This document shows positions 1-11,041 of a DNA stretch of 64,000 bases, one piece after another. The position numbers and the translations under genes are program-made. The notes beneath the pieces were generated by a model. That model searched no databases. It was not told the DNA's origin and saw nothing but the letters and a program-made list of their open reading frames with translations. This stretch comes from Brettanomyces bruxellensis (lineage: Eukaryota > Ascomycota > Pichiomycetes > Pichiales > Pichiaceae), in NCBI RefSeq assembly GCF_011074885.1, contig NC_054690.1:191001-255000 (forward strand), given 5' to 3'. The first letter of the stretch is position 1. Every line of letters starts with the position of its first letter.

Positions 1-135
1 TGTCATTCGCAAAGACCTTCGTTTCATTGCTCGTCGTATTTGTTCCTCCAGTGTTGAGTCATTTTCTTGCTTCAGCTTCTTTAGAACTTTTAACTGTTCA
101 TTTTCTCTTTGATCGGGGACCGGTTGCTCACCCAT
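1..135 (-). CDS. N-terminal part of unknown charged protein (runs off window)
   Basis: The minus strand is open from an ATG at 135-133 to the window edge, giving 45 residues that begin MGEQPVPDQRENEQ. The peptide is rich in Lys, Glu, Gln and Arg and looks helical (LKVLKKLKQEN, then LEEQIRRAMKRRS), as in a coiled-coil or RNA/protein-scaffold segment. No family could be recognised from so short a piece. It is tandem with VPS10, which ends about 660 bases further on the same strand, so the gap contains VPS10 3' sequence and this gene's promoter. The start is the first ATG in the frame. Confidence 0.5.
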   Translation of the reverse strand, partial: MGEQPVPDQRENEQLKVLKKLKQENDSTLEEQIRRAMKRRSLRMT

Positions 136-796
136 TTTAGACAGGTACTCCTTTGAAGGTCTGGGAAGATGATCCGAGATATTTGTAGATGCATTTCTTG
201 TAAATATAAAAATCCCTCTCGCGACGCGTATGCACTCTGATGCACGCTTCAAAGCAAGCATATTCACGGTTGGCATATGTTTATTTCAAAGAAAAAAAAA
301 GGGCAAGGCTTTATACACTAAGTATCAAAATTTCTGAAGAAACCTCGAAGATTTCAAGATTTGAAATTCCTCTATTCACGTTGATGTGGGGAAAAGGAGG
401 AAAAAGAATCCCACACACTTTAATGTCAGATTTCGCGGATTTTAAGAAAGTCGAGAAAGGGCATTATTTTCTGGGAATTTATGTGCCACAGCAAATCCTA
501 TTTGTGAAAAGGGCCTCAGAGTTCTGCCAGAAACTGTACTGAAAAAGTTTCAAAAGGGCAAGCTATTCTCTTTAATTTGAATCCTCAATTCATTATTGCT
601 TGCACTATAAGCTGACAATATAGCCCGGATTTGAGTTCACTATTGATTATTAGTTTGCCTTTGTGTTCACGACTTCACGTACCATCCTTACACAAATTAA
701 TTAGCTCCATATACAATTCAGATCCAAAAGCATAAAGCAGAATTTATTTAACTTCTTACTGCAAGCTTTAAATAAAGCATACATATAAAGTGTGCC
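136..796. other. Intergenic region downstream of VPS10
   Basis: Non-coding by my reading. It holds the 3' flank of VPS10 and the promoter of the minus-strand gene at 1-135. A 100-codon plus-strand ATG frame lies at 240-542, but it has no recognisable domain and sits where a promoter is expected, so I do not call it a gene. Confidence 0.5.
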
Positions 797-3700
797 TCAG
801 GCAGAACCATGTGGGTTCTCATCATTTAATTCATCCTCAGCGTTTAACTCATCATCATCTGCCGCACCTATATCATTCTCAGCCCCATTTTCAAGGAAAC
901 TATCAATCTCTCTAGCATCATCCTCCTCATCAGCATATCTAAATAATGAATCATCATCATTATCAACAATTCTGTCGTTAAAAAACGATGTCACTGCATC
1001 TGAGTTTTCACCTCTCACTCCCAGCACTCTTCTGCGCAAAAATGCAGACACTTTGCGTTTCACACTTGTTAAAAAGCTGAATGCGTAAACACCTGCCATC
1101 ACAATCTTGTTGACAACTCTATCTGTGTTGTTTTCCTCCACAAGCTGGAGATTATCATCATCGTCAAGCCTAATCTCTCCGAATCTTTGAAAGCCTCCGT
1201 TTCTCCGAATACCTCTGTCATAAACAAAGGCTGCAGATGCAATAAATGCCGTCAATGGAATTGCAATAACCCAAAATAAGGATCCTCCGTGCACGCCAAT
1301 ATCATGCTCTTTCTTGTAGTCGTTCTCTTTTCCAGGGCACGGATGCGATGCCCATTTATCGAGCTCTAAGCCTCCTTCGCAAGTACTGAGAGGAACTTTC
1401 CTGTAGCCTGTTGGCTCCCAGTATTCCAAAGTACCGGGAGAAATTCTACAAATCTCTGAGTTGTCCTTAGAAGAAAGACCTTTGATAAGCTTACAAGTCC
1501 CGTCAGATGCAAGCTCAAAGTTGTAGTCGCATTCAAAGTCATTTCTGGTACACGAGCAGTTCCGAATGTGCCTATATCCCTCAGAAAGTGGGGCTGCACC
1601 AATAAAGCAGTTTGATGAGGCTTTCCGGCGCAGATATCTCCACTCGTGGCCAAAAAGACACTTATCATTCTTGAGATCTGGCCGTTGTGGACTCCAATAC
1701 TCAAAGTCTTTTTGATTGTCACTGTCACCAATGTCAACAGCACACTGTCTATCCTGAAGTCTGGAAAAGTCTATGCTTAAAGCGGTGTTCGAACCATCGT
1801 CATTACGCATCAAGAGCATAAATCTTCTGGCTGTATCCGATGGAACCGTAGAGAGGTCATTAACCACACGCTTGCTGGTGCTGAACTTGTAATCTTTCCA
1901 TGTGTATCCTTCATCTAGAGAATACGAAAGTGTGTCCGTTGGCTCCGAAGAGCTCACTATCACAAGTATTGTACCCTGATCGCCAAATTCCCACATATAT
2001 CGGCCTTTCTTTATCTCTCTCCAGGTTGTTCCGGCATCGCTCGTAAAGAACAAGGCTGTGTCCGGGTCTGACAATGGCTTGAGTTCCTTGCCAACATTTC
2101 CCAATCCAAATAGCATTCCCATTGCTGATCCTGAAGAAAATGTGTCTCTGATTGGATCGTCCCTCTCCGTGAAAGAGTGGAGATTCAAAGAGCAATCTTT
2201 GCCACACTTATACTTCTTTCCCTTTGAGTCAACCAAAGGTGCCGGGAGAGGATTCCATGTAGCACCGTCATTATGCGTAATCAGAGTCTTGAGCTTCTTG
2301 TCCCTTCCCTTTTTGGATTCGATTTCCTTCACATTGCTAACCACATTCAATAGCGATATACCTTCAAGCCCCTCAACGCTTTCAAAATCAACATATGCAT
2401 GATCATCCCGGTTCACATGTCTGATCGAAGTGACATACATTGTTCCATTGTAGTTGCCTTTCAAAAGGGCACCATACTGCTCTCCTTCAATTGGATTTGT
2501 AGTCACGTGCATGAATATCTGCTTCGAGTTCACGTTCAAAATAGTGTAAGCCGTCTGTCTGGTAACTGCAATATCATGTGGGAACTGGACCTTGGCAAAG
2601 TCAACACCATTAACTGAGACGAAGGCTGCCAACGAGTTGTCCTCTTTCAATGTGGCAGCAACAAAGAATTCGCCACTTGAGGTAGACCCAATTACTTTAT
2701 CTAGAAGCACGTCGCCATCTGTGGCAAAGTAGTCAACACTGGTGATTAATTTGGCCAAAGGCTCCGATGGTCTTTTCGTCTCACATATGATTCTCTTATC
2801 CCGAATGTCATAGTGCTTTGAGTCAAAGATCGAATCTGCAAAATGGCACTTCCGGATGTTATCAAGCATGTGTATAAACGATTTGCCGTTATCATTTGTA
2901 ATAGCAGCCTTTGAGACTTTGCAGTCGCCGATAGAATTGCAGTCCTCCTTATAGTACCAAATGAATCTTGAGCTGTTGGCCTTACTGAAAGACATATCGT
3001 AGCTTGGTGCTCCACCATACGATGTCGTGTATGGAGAATTAAACGTGTCAAAGGTTCCCGCACGGTCAGAGGAGAAGTATGTTGTTCCATCCTTGGTGAC
3101 AACGTACACGTTATTTGGGTAGTATGGATTGGTAAATGCACTTGCAATATTACCTTGTGCGGCGCTAAGAGAAGGCGGCTGCACGAAACGAGCACCACCA
3201 TCATAAGATACATATAAGACCAACGATTTCGTCACCACCAACAAAGTTTCATCAGGAATTCCGCCATTCTCTAAATCCCTTTCAAGATAGACGTAGGAGA
3301 TAACACTTTCATGAAATGCGTACTCGAACACCTTGATTTTGTCACGCTGTGCCTCCTTCACAATCTCCCTGCAGTCAAGTGTGTAGTCATTCTTGGGAAT
3401 GTTAAAGCCACCCTTGCAGTTGTCACCAAGGATCATCTGCCTCGAAGAAACTTTAATCTTCCGATTCAAATTTTTGCCTGTGCAAACCTCATTTGCAATC
3501 ACCTCTGGAATCGGAACACATGCTAATTGCTTATCCTGAATAAAGCCGTGAGCACACTGTGTATCGTTGACTGTACATTTGCAAGGCTCTGATATGACCT
3601 GCAAATCCTCGTAGAGAGTACTGGCAAAGCAATCAGCGTCCTGCTTCCTCCTGTTGTATTTCTGTTTCTGTCCAAGGATACAAACAGGTTCTTTGGTTTG

Positions 3701-5433
3701 GGAATCCTGTCTCGCATACCACACCTCATAATCCTTCTTTTTGTCGCATTTCCTGCTGAACGCATTCGAAAAGTCAGCCGATGTAATGATGTATTTTTGA
3801 CTCTTTGTGTCAAACAACAAAAACGTCATGTGATGCGAGGTACCATCCTTAGCCGTGGTCATCATAACTGGTATTGAATTCTGATTTTCTAGTTTCATAC
3901 TGGACCATGTCTTTCCCTGGTCTAACGAATAGGTAAAGCTGTCCGTTTTCCAAACCATGTTACGGGATTCATCAAATTCTGTTTTGAAAGGTATGCAGAC
4001 GGCAATATTTCCAAAGTCGGCAAATGAAAATGTAGATGGAGAATCTAGGACTTTCCTCCAGCTTGCACCGCCATCCCTGGACATATACGTATTCATATTG
4101 AGAAGTTTTCGGGCAGTTTTTCTCCCCTAATACCAATTCCAAGAAGAATGCCCGGCGTAGGACCAGTGACAAATTCACCGCTTCCCACTGCTTCTTGCAA
4201 CGAAACAAGATTCACGCTGCATCCTGCATCCTCAGTGCATTGGTCATCGTCTAAGAATTTAAGATCACGCCATGTCAAGCCATCATCAATTGTAATCTTT
4301 GACCTGAATGCCGGCATCATTGTGGTCTTGTCAAATCCGGTTTGGATCCCAACAATCCAGGAGCCATCAACACCCTGGATATTTATCGCTGTATTCATCA
4401 TATTGCCCATAGTTATCACGTCTCCGATCATTTTTGTGAAATAGAGCCCCTCTGAATCAGATTTGTACATGGTGGCTGTAGGAAAACGTTCTCTTGATGC
4501 TGATGAAATAATAGCAATATATAGAGACTCCTGCGTGGATGGAAGAAACTGTAATGCCCAGCGACGCACTTGTTCCCCAAAGTACGACTTCCGGAAACTC
4601 ATACCATCTTTCGAAACGTATAGTTCAATCATACCATTTCTTGAGTAAACATCCGAGGCCACAAGCACGACCAAAAATGAGTTCTCAATTGTAATTGCAA
4701 GGATGTTAGCGTTCTCCAAAGCATCCTTCATTGGAACGAGAACAGTCTTGAAGAAATCGGTGGTTGCAATAAGCTGGCTGCTACTTGAAGAACCAAACAC
4801 GTCACGTTCTTGTCTTTTGCAAACGATCAAATCGTCATTTTTTGCGTTAAAGTATTGGTTGGTCTTGGCAAATGTGCAATCGGATAAGTCGTTGATATCA
4901 ACCTTGATAGGAGGCGTAGCTAGTCCGTCCTTGGTGTAATAGTAGGTACTGTTACATTGAGTAAACTGTAAGCTTTCTTGGCATGATTGGAAATTGAAAA
5001 GAATCTTCTTATGATCGACATAGTTGACGCTGGCAGAAGAAAAAAGCACTGGTTGGTCCACATCGACACTAAATTTCTTCCAGCTCATTCCATGATCGTT
5101 TGTATAATAATGTGAGCGGCCGTTTGAAAACGCAAAGCCAAGTTCTTTATCGAAATCAACAAGTTGCAATCTCCGAGGACGAATATTCTCTTCGCCTTCC
5201 CAGAAATTTAGCTTTTCCCAATTCTCGCCATTATCTTTCGACCTGAAGAAGGCCTTTAAATCTTGTGAGATAATAACTGAGGAATCATCGAAATACATCA
5301 ATTTCTGAATGTTGTCAAATTCTTTGGTGTATATTTTCGGTTTAAAGTCAGACGCAGCAGCCGAGATACTTGCAAGTAGCAAAAGTATACTAAGCATATT
5401 GCTTATCTGCAGGAAATGGTCCATGCACCGCAT
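797..5433 (-). CDS. VPS10: Vacuolar protein sorting receptor VPS10, interrupted by a one-base frameshift
   Basis: Sortilin-family receptor that carries carboxypeptidase Y and other hydrolases from the late Golgi to the prevacuolar compartment. The first part (5433-4093, 446 residues) starts with a signal peptide (hydrophobic MLSILLLLASISAA) and the first beta-propeller repeats, with Asp-box-like motifs such as SKDNGENW and TNDHGMSW. The second part (4096-797, 1099 residues) continues with SRDGGASW, the cysteine-rich 10CC modules (CVLG/CLFGH...YRRK pattern seen twice), a second propeller, a membrane span (FWVIAIPLTAFIASAAFVY) and an acidic cytosolic tail. Together they are about 1545 residues, close to the roughly 1580 of S. 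cerevisiae Vps10. The parts overlap by four bases (ATGA) and join as if one base were missing near 4093-4100. Identity is very sure; whether the break is real is not. Confidence 0.93.
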
Positions 5434-6013
5434 TATGTCAGTTATGGTATGTACTGTTTGCTCTCCGGACCTTAAACAACAAAACCTTCACTAAATATCA
5501 ATAAATGTACCCTCGTAAAGTTGTCTATCCCTCCTTACAAATTCCAATCAAACAATTGTCCTTATAATATATCTAATTTGATTTTTTAAAATGAAGTTAG
5601 ACTGCATAATGCTAAAGTAACTTGCGAGCGCTTATATTCCAGGAAAGTTAATGTTTTGCGGTCTCGGCGCTTTTTTTTTTTTATCTATTTTTTTTTATTT
5701 CTGCCTTCTCCCGTATTTAAATCCAAAGTTTGTTACTAATCATCTAACTTACGTTACACCTTATAATTCCATATCTCCTTGATTAATGTTTCAGTGACAA
5801 GAAAAGAAGTTTACGTTTACTTCTATGGCTATCAATTGTCATAATTTGCAAGCATACACATTGTATTACCATCAACAGCAAATCCCAGTCGAGTTTATAT
5901 ATATATATGTCTAGTAAAGTCAGTTGTCCGTAATGTAGTTGAAATCTTTGTTGCTTTTGCATACACAGCCAAGTTCTTCCTGCTTCAAGTGTCAAGCTAC
6001 ACTTCGTTTATTC
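5434..6013. other. Intergenic region: VPS10 promoter and POP8 3' flank
   Basis: AT-rich, with T-runs near 5670-5700 and a short TA repeat near 5899-5910. No gene was recognised; the short frames here are AT-rich noise. Confidence 0.5.
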
Positions 6014-6484
6014 CTATATGTACCATTTGAATCTGTCAGGTCCGGTAACACCAAGCAAATACTGACTCCGATTCTCCACTCTAAGTGATCCTGGAAGATG
6101 TTTAGAATCCATCGGAAGACTGCTTTTATTGATTTGAATTGTAGCAGGCTCAACGATTAAACTTGAGGCTACCATGCAGTTGACGAAGTTTGTTTGGTCC
6201 ATTGTCGGCACTCTTACTATGCATTCAAGGTTATGTTCGTCATTTGCCAAAATATCGCATTGAATTGACTGCCCCATCACTCCCTGGAATTGATTAAGGG
6301 CCTGAACTATCAATTTCTTCCATCCTAGGGCATCTAAAGATGGATTACCTTCAGGTATATCAATGATTCTGAAATGATGTTAGTATTTTCTCAATACTGA
6401 AAAGCGCTTTATCCATACTTACAATTTCAACTTAAAGTAGTACCATTCCTGGTTTTTTAGCGTTATTGATTTATCCTGTGACAT
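6014..6484 (-). CDS. POP8: RNase P/RNase MRP subunit Pop8 (spliced, two exons)
   Basis: Small protein subunit of RNase P and RNase MRP (pre-tRNA 5' maturation and rRNA/mRNA cleavage in the nucleus). Exon 1 is 6484-6423 and exon 2 is 6368-6014, giving 138 residues starting MSQDKSITLKNQEWYYFKLKL. The pattern EWYYFKLKL, then LGWKKLIVQALNQFQGVMGQ, then a C(D)IL and ECIVRV strand, matches yeast Pop8 (EWQYFKLSI, WRQWLNNALKRSYGIFGE) and human Rpp14 in order and spacing; yeast Pop8 is 133 residues. Without splicing, exon 2 has no ATG near its start. POP1, the large subunit of the same enzymes, lies 23 kb away in this window. The assignment is from remembered family features. Confidence 0.78.
6369..6422 (-). 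other. Spliceosomal intron of POP8 (54 nt)
   Basis: Read on the minus strand it begins GTAAGT, has a perfect TACTAAC branch point and ends ATTTCAG. The branch A is only about a dozen bases from the 3' splice site, as in short introns of many non-Saccharomyces yeasts. Removal joins AAATT to AATCATT and restores one open frame from the ATG at 6484. Confidence 0.92.
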
Positions 6485-7702
6485 TGCTTGATATTAAATT
6501 GATACTTTGAATTAAATTAACGTGCATGGAGAGTAATACTTGACCTAAACAGCTTGTCTTGGTGTGTGAAAACTGATCAGCATTAAATTTTTTTTTCTCT
6601 TTTTTTCTTGCTTCTTTGAGATATTCACCTGAATAATCCAATTCACAGGATTTCTCTTCACCAGAATACCATATATGTCAAAACACAATGAAGCTCTCGA
6701 ACAATGGAATTCAAGTAAGGAAAAATGGTATTGTTATATCAACTGACTAATATGAGAACTACTTCTATATAAAGTGAAGATATTCCCTTTTGTATATCAT
6801 TATACATACTCTTCATTACATACTACAATAAATATCGAAACACTATATAAATCTGGTAACACTAACTTTAACAATATAAAAACCAATTCTCGTTATTCTT
6901 TATCAAAAGAGACATCATAGTCATGATATACTTAAGACAGCTGGAAACGGTAATAAACTTTTTAACAGTATGTATTTTGGCATAGGTATTCTCTGTCGAA
7001 TATTTTTTTTCGAGGAGCTTTAATGTCTATCTCAATGATTGTCAGAAAGTATTATTTCTTTCAAATTAGACTGTCTTTAAAATAAAGCTTAGGCATTCTT
7101 TGAAAGCAGACAAAATACTATTATGTGACTACATCCAATACACTCTACATCAATAATCAGAATATTTGTTTAGGTTGGATGGTCCTTTTCTAAAAGAATT
7201 GGAAAACACACTGATTTCAACAATTCTTGTCGTAAAAAAAAAGCGCATCATTCTGGTAAGCTTGTGATTTTTTTTCGTTCGCCAAGAATCCAAGGAGTTG
7301 TAGCAGCAGTAGCAAGTGAAATTTAAGTAAAAATATGAGGAAAAAAATAGGTTATCGTTTTACAAGGCTGGTATTAAGAAAAATCTTGGCCATGTCCATT
7401 TCCACCCAACCCAACTTTCTTTTCAAATACCGAAAAAAGCCGCATCACGCGTCTCCGGGCTTCCAAAAACAATACAGGGGACCCAAAAAATATCGGAAAC
7501 AATATTTTGATTGGACAGAAGCAGCAAAATTTGATTTCTCACAATAAATTCATCATGAGGCGGATGCAAGAAATTCGATTCGATTATTTGTGCTAAATTC
7601 ACTTTTGCAATTCACATAAATGTTACCTTATCAATTCTCTTGTGCTTTATGTCTCGACTGGTTTGAATTATCGTTTTAATTCATTGACTTGATACCAGGA
7701 TA
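6485..7702. other. 1.2-kb intergenic region between divergent genes
   Basis: Contains the POP8 promoter at its left end and the promoter of the membrane-protein gene at its right end. AT-rich with many short T- and A-runs. The only frame worth listing is the 70-codon frame at 7335-7547, entered separately with low confidence. Confidence 0.5.
7335..7547 (+). CDS. Possible 70-residue basic protein
   Basis: ATG-started frame of 70 codons in the gap between POP8 and the membrane-protein gene. The peptide is strongly basic and aromatic (RKKIGYRFTRLVLRK, then FKYRKKPHHASPGFQ, ending DWTEAAKFDFSQ), which could suit a small mitochondrial or ribosome-associated protein. Its composition is less random-looking than other short frames nearby. 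No family was recognised, and it could be chance. Confidence 0.25.
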   Translation: MRKKIGYRFTRLVLRKILAMSISTQPNFLFKYRKKPHHASPGFQKQYRGPKKYRKQYFDWTEAAKFDFSQ

Positions 7703-9552
7703 ATGCGTGGAAGACGAATCGTGGGATACATTTTTTTCACCCTAGCGGTGTTTTTCGCATTTGGATATCTTACAACAACAACTACGGAAATCGCAAGCTA
7801 TATTTTCAAAGATGATAGCTCTTTTTTCAAGCAGATAGCTTTTCCAAAGCTGTTGAAGAAGGAGCAAATTACTTTAAACAACTATGACAAGCACATTAGA
7901 AGAATAGACCTCGAAAACGCAACGGCAGTTTTTAACGAGGTGAATAATGCAGCGAGGCAGAAGAATGCTGACTTGAACCCAATTGGTGTGAGTTTTATTC
8001 CGCATACATTCCAGTAGGCACTCATCTATATCATTCAACACGAAACGGAGGGAAGATCCCAGATTCTTTCGAGTGGACGGCAATGGATTATGAATTTAGT
8101 TATAATTTTGCACACTTTAACCGGGGAAAGCCAAGATCCGGGAGACCAGGTCCACCTCCTGGGGGTCATAGGGGTAGAAAACATCATGGAAATGGTCCGG
8201 GTGGAAAGTCTCCGTTTGGAAAAGGACCACACGGGGGACCAAGACCACCTTTTGGATCTGGAAATTCCAATTTATTAACATTTGAGGTGACAAGGCCGTT
8301 GGATAAGCTTTTCTACCTTGGTGGAGCCTCTGCAGCTAAAAGCGAAACAGGAGAAATGGACACTCAGTACATTCTGTCACAGGCAGAGTCGTACGATGTG
8401 TTTGATGAAAGATGGGCAGCAGAGCAAATATGCTCCTGGGGGAAAAAGAATGGTGGCATAGACGGATATATCCGTCTCGAGATTGGCTTTGAGGTCGTGA
8501 TTTGTGATTTCTATGAGAAACTGCGGCTTATTTCGAATGTTACGCTATCGAATGTGACTGAACTTCTCGAGTTTCCACCTGAGAAGTTTGACAAAAGATC
8601 GTTGGAATCGCCAGACGAGGATGAGTTGAACAGGAAAAGATCGTCGATAATAGACGGATTCCAGGCCATGTCCGGATACGAACAGTACGAATCTGGTGAA
8701 CGTGTTTATTCTGGTGACGATAGAATTTTGTTGGACTTCAGCAAGCTTGTGACCCCACTTAATCGCACTTATATCAACCCGGATCCATACAAAAGACGAA
8801 TTTATAACATATCGACTGATGTCAAAGGTCAGCTTTTAACAGAACTTGATGCGGTTTTATCCACACCGAATGATCCATACAGTTCTACCAATTGGCAGGT
8901 CGTGACCACTAACATTGAGAAGAAGTTTGGCCCGATCTTGGCCAACTTAAACACCAGCTTTGCCCTCTACAACGCGCACAAGACTTTGGGAGTCTTGGGA
9001 GCAAACATAACAACGTATACGTTCAATTTTTATAGGAGATACGTGAACTACCCGGAGCATAATCTTTCGGCCGAGGCAAGAAAAATGGCTATTTGGGACT
9101 ATATTCATCCTTACCTGCCTTTAAAATCCAGGAGCGATCTTCTCATATTGAGTTCTCTTGCAAAAGTTCAGGAGTCTTTAGTTGATGCTATGATTGAGTC
9201 GTTTGAGCTTGGCCGTGACTTGATGTCAGTTTATACGATTCCAAACATGCCTAAGGAGAAGAGAAATGCCTTGGAAAAACAAGCTTTATCCTTGCAGACG
9301 AAGATTAAGAGCCTCCTTGACACATTGAACTGGCCTCTTTTCTATAGATGCAGACAGAATTGCAAGATTGGAGAAATGTGCTTTATTCCAACATGGGGTC
9401 CATCTCCTCTAGGATGGGGGAATGCAGCTCTAGGATTTCAAAATGACCAGGACGGACGTAGGAGAATAAGCCATGATTGTCAATGCATCAGTTACAGAAC
9501 TCTTTTAGAGGCATCCGAACACAAAGGGGAGAGTAATCGGCCAAAGTTCTAG
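7703..9552 (+). CDS. Conserved fungal membrane-anchored protein of unknown function, frameshifted
   Basis: Two frames make one protein of about 615 residues. Part 1 (7703 to about 8002) has an N-terminal anchor (VGYIFFTLAVFFAFGYL) and ends in LNPIGVSFIP. Part 2 resumes as AYIPVGTHLYHS and runs to 9552. The series SFIPAYIPVGTxLYH, then FEWTAMDYEFSYNF, then VTRPLDKLFYLGGASAAK with MDTQYIL, then Cys-rich CRQNCKIGEMCFIPTWGPSP, is familiar from an uncharacterised fungal family with a signal anchor and a lumenal domain; I cannot name it. Several NxT/NxS sites support a secretory-pathway location. Residues coded at about 8125-8265 are a Gly/Pro/His/Arg-rich insert. One base appears missing near 8000-8003. 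The ATG at 8083 is internal, since the frame is open and conserved upstream of it. Confidence 0.75.
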
Positions 9553-9770
9553 AGCAAGGAAGAGAAAAGCGATCTTTGCGGTGTTTGGATGTTGGTAGAC
9601 GAATCTTTATTTTATTTTATTTTTTTTTTTTGAGCATGAATTTTTTCGCTGGTCGGATGCATTTCTCAATATATTCTGAGAGAAACAACAACGCTATCTA
9701 ATCTAATTTGACTTATAGGGGTACATACCTTGGAAGATATCGTGAAACGTGAACGTTTCTGTAGGCAATA

Positions 9771-11041
9771 ATGTTTCCAAGACTGTCTAGAACAGTGACT
9801 TTGGGGGTGAGAAATTATGCGACAAAATCAGGGGGTGATTTCCAGTATGGCGATCTTCTTAGTAGGTTGAGCAAAATAAGCCAATCAAAGCAAAATGCAG
9901 ATTTCCAGAGAACTAAAAACAAGCCTGAATCTAAGGGAAAAGAATTTGATAGGCAGGAGGTCACAGCAAAGCAGCGTGAGAGAAGTAATTTCAATAATAA
10001 GAGAGATGCCAAGAAGAATACACTAGAGAGAAAAATGAGTAGATTTCGCCGGAGACCTGAGGATGAGGCCTCTAGAAAGGGCACAAGAAGACGTGGGAAG
10101 CTCAATTTAGGGGAAAGGAAGATGGATATGGAGCCGGGGTTTGAAGCAGGATCATCATCTGCTGGACCAAACGAGGAGAAAGTGTTTAGAGAGTTGATTG
10201 ACAAGAGGACAAAGGCCTTGGCCAGCTTTATTGAAGAGATATTTGGCGATTCGAAAAAAAAGGTCAAGAAGCCTATTGATGAGGGCCTATTGAAGGACTT
10301 GTTTTTGAGGGTCGATTCGGAAATGGGCAAAAATGAGAATGAATCAAACATGGAGGAGGTGAGTTTAGAAGAAAAGAACGCAAAGGAGATGGAGGAGCGT
10401 TCTCAGTACATTGAGAGAAAAAGAATTCCGGAGGATATTCTACCACCAACTTTGGACGAAATTAGAAACAATTTCCAGAACTCGGCAGTGATCAAGACGT
10501 TATTTAGCATAAAGGACTACGACGGCAATTTCATGCACGATGTTACGCATCCTGCACCAGTACGTACAAACCAGACATTCCGGATGTTGCCAAGTTACAG
10601 CTTACGAAGACTAAGATACCATTCAACACCGAGAACAGGATTCTTATTGCAGTGGAGAAAGTTCTTGCCAGAAGGGGCATTAGTATTGAAGATGGGAAGT
10701 TGGCGGATCGTTTCTTCGAATGTAAATCCACAATTCACTCATTTGAGAACCCACTCAAGGCTAAGAACGAGATCACCATCAACCCAAATATAAGGAAGTT
10801 GGCGGACATTCCAGAAAAGGAACTCGAGAAAGCAATTGCCGAAACTGTTGATGGAGCCAGAAACGAGATTCGGCCAATCATAAATGAAAACCAGACTGAA
10901 CGTGCGAGGTTGAATGCACAGGTCGTGGCGAATGCATTAAATAGTAACGCTCAGCTGAAAGTGGATGATATCCATATTAAGCTATCAGAGGTGCTTACGG
11001 GACAGAAAGGCCTTAAAGAGCTCCCCAAACTAGAAAACTGA
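9771..11041 (+). CDS. Putative mitochondrial protein of unknown identity, frameshifted
   Basis: Part 1 (9771-10559) begins MFPRLSRTVTLGVRNYATKS, a typical matrix-targeting presequence (basic, hydroxylated, no acids). A long Lys/Arg/Glu-rich region follows and then a folded-looking stretch (PPTLDEIRNNFQNSAVIKTLF). Part 2 (about 10562-11041) resumes as TYKPDIPDVAKLQLTKTK and gives IPFNTENRILIAVEKVLARR to the end. The sum is about 422 residues. A fungal mitochondrial small-subunit ribosomal protein or ribosome-associated factor would fit the size and basicity, but I do not recognise a specific family. The junction at about 10557-10563 behaves as one missing base. The tail after 10562 in the first frame (to 10793) is low-complexity Arg/Thr/Leu, as expected of out-of-frame reading. 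Confidence 0.65.

Noticed and set aside
240..542. 100-codon plus-strand frame
   Set aside because: No domain, position is a promoter between two minus-strand genes, AT-rich codons.
4085..4105. Intron or programmed -1 frameshift in VPS10
   Set aside because: No splice sites or slippery heptamer at TTCTCAATATGA.
8083..8085. Start of a separate gene at this ATG
   Set aside because: The frame is open and motif-bearing upstream (VGTHLYHS), so it is an internal Met of one frameshifted gene.
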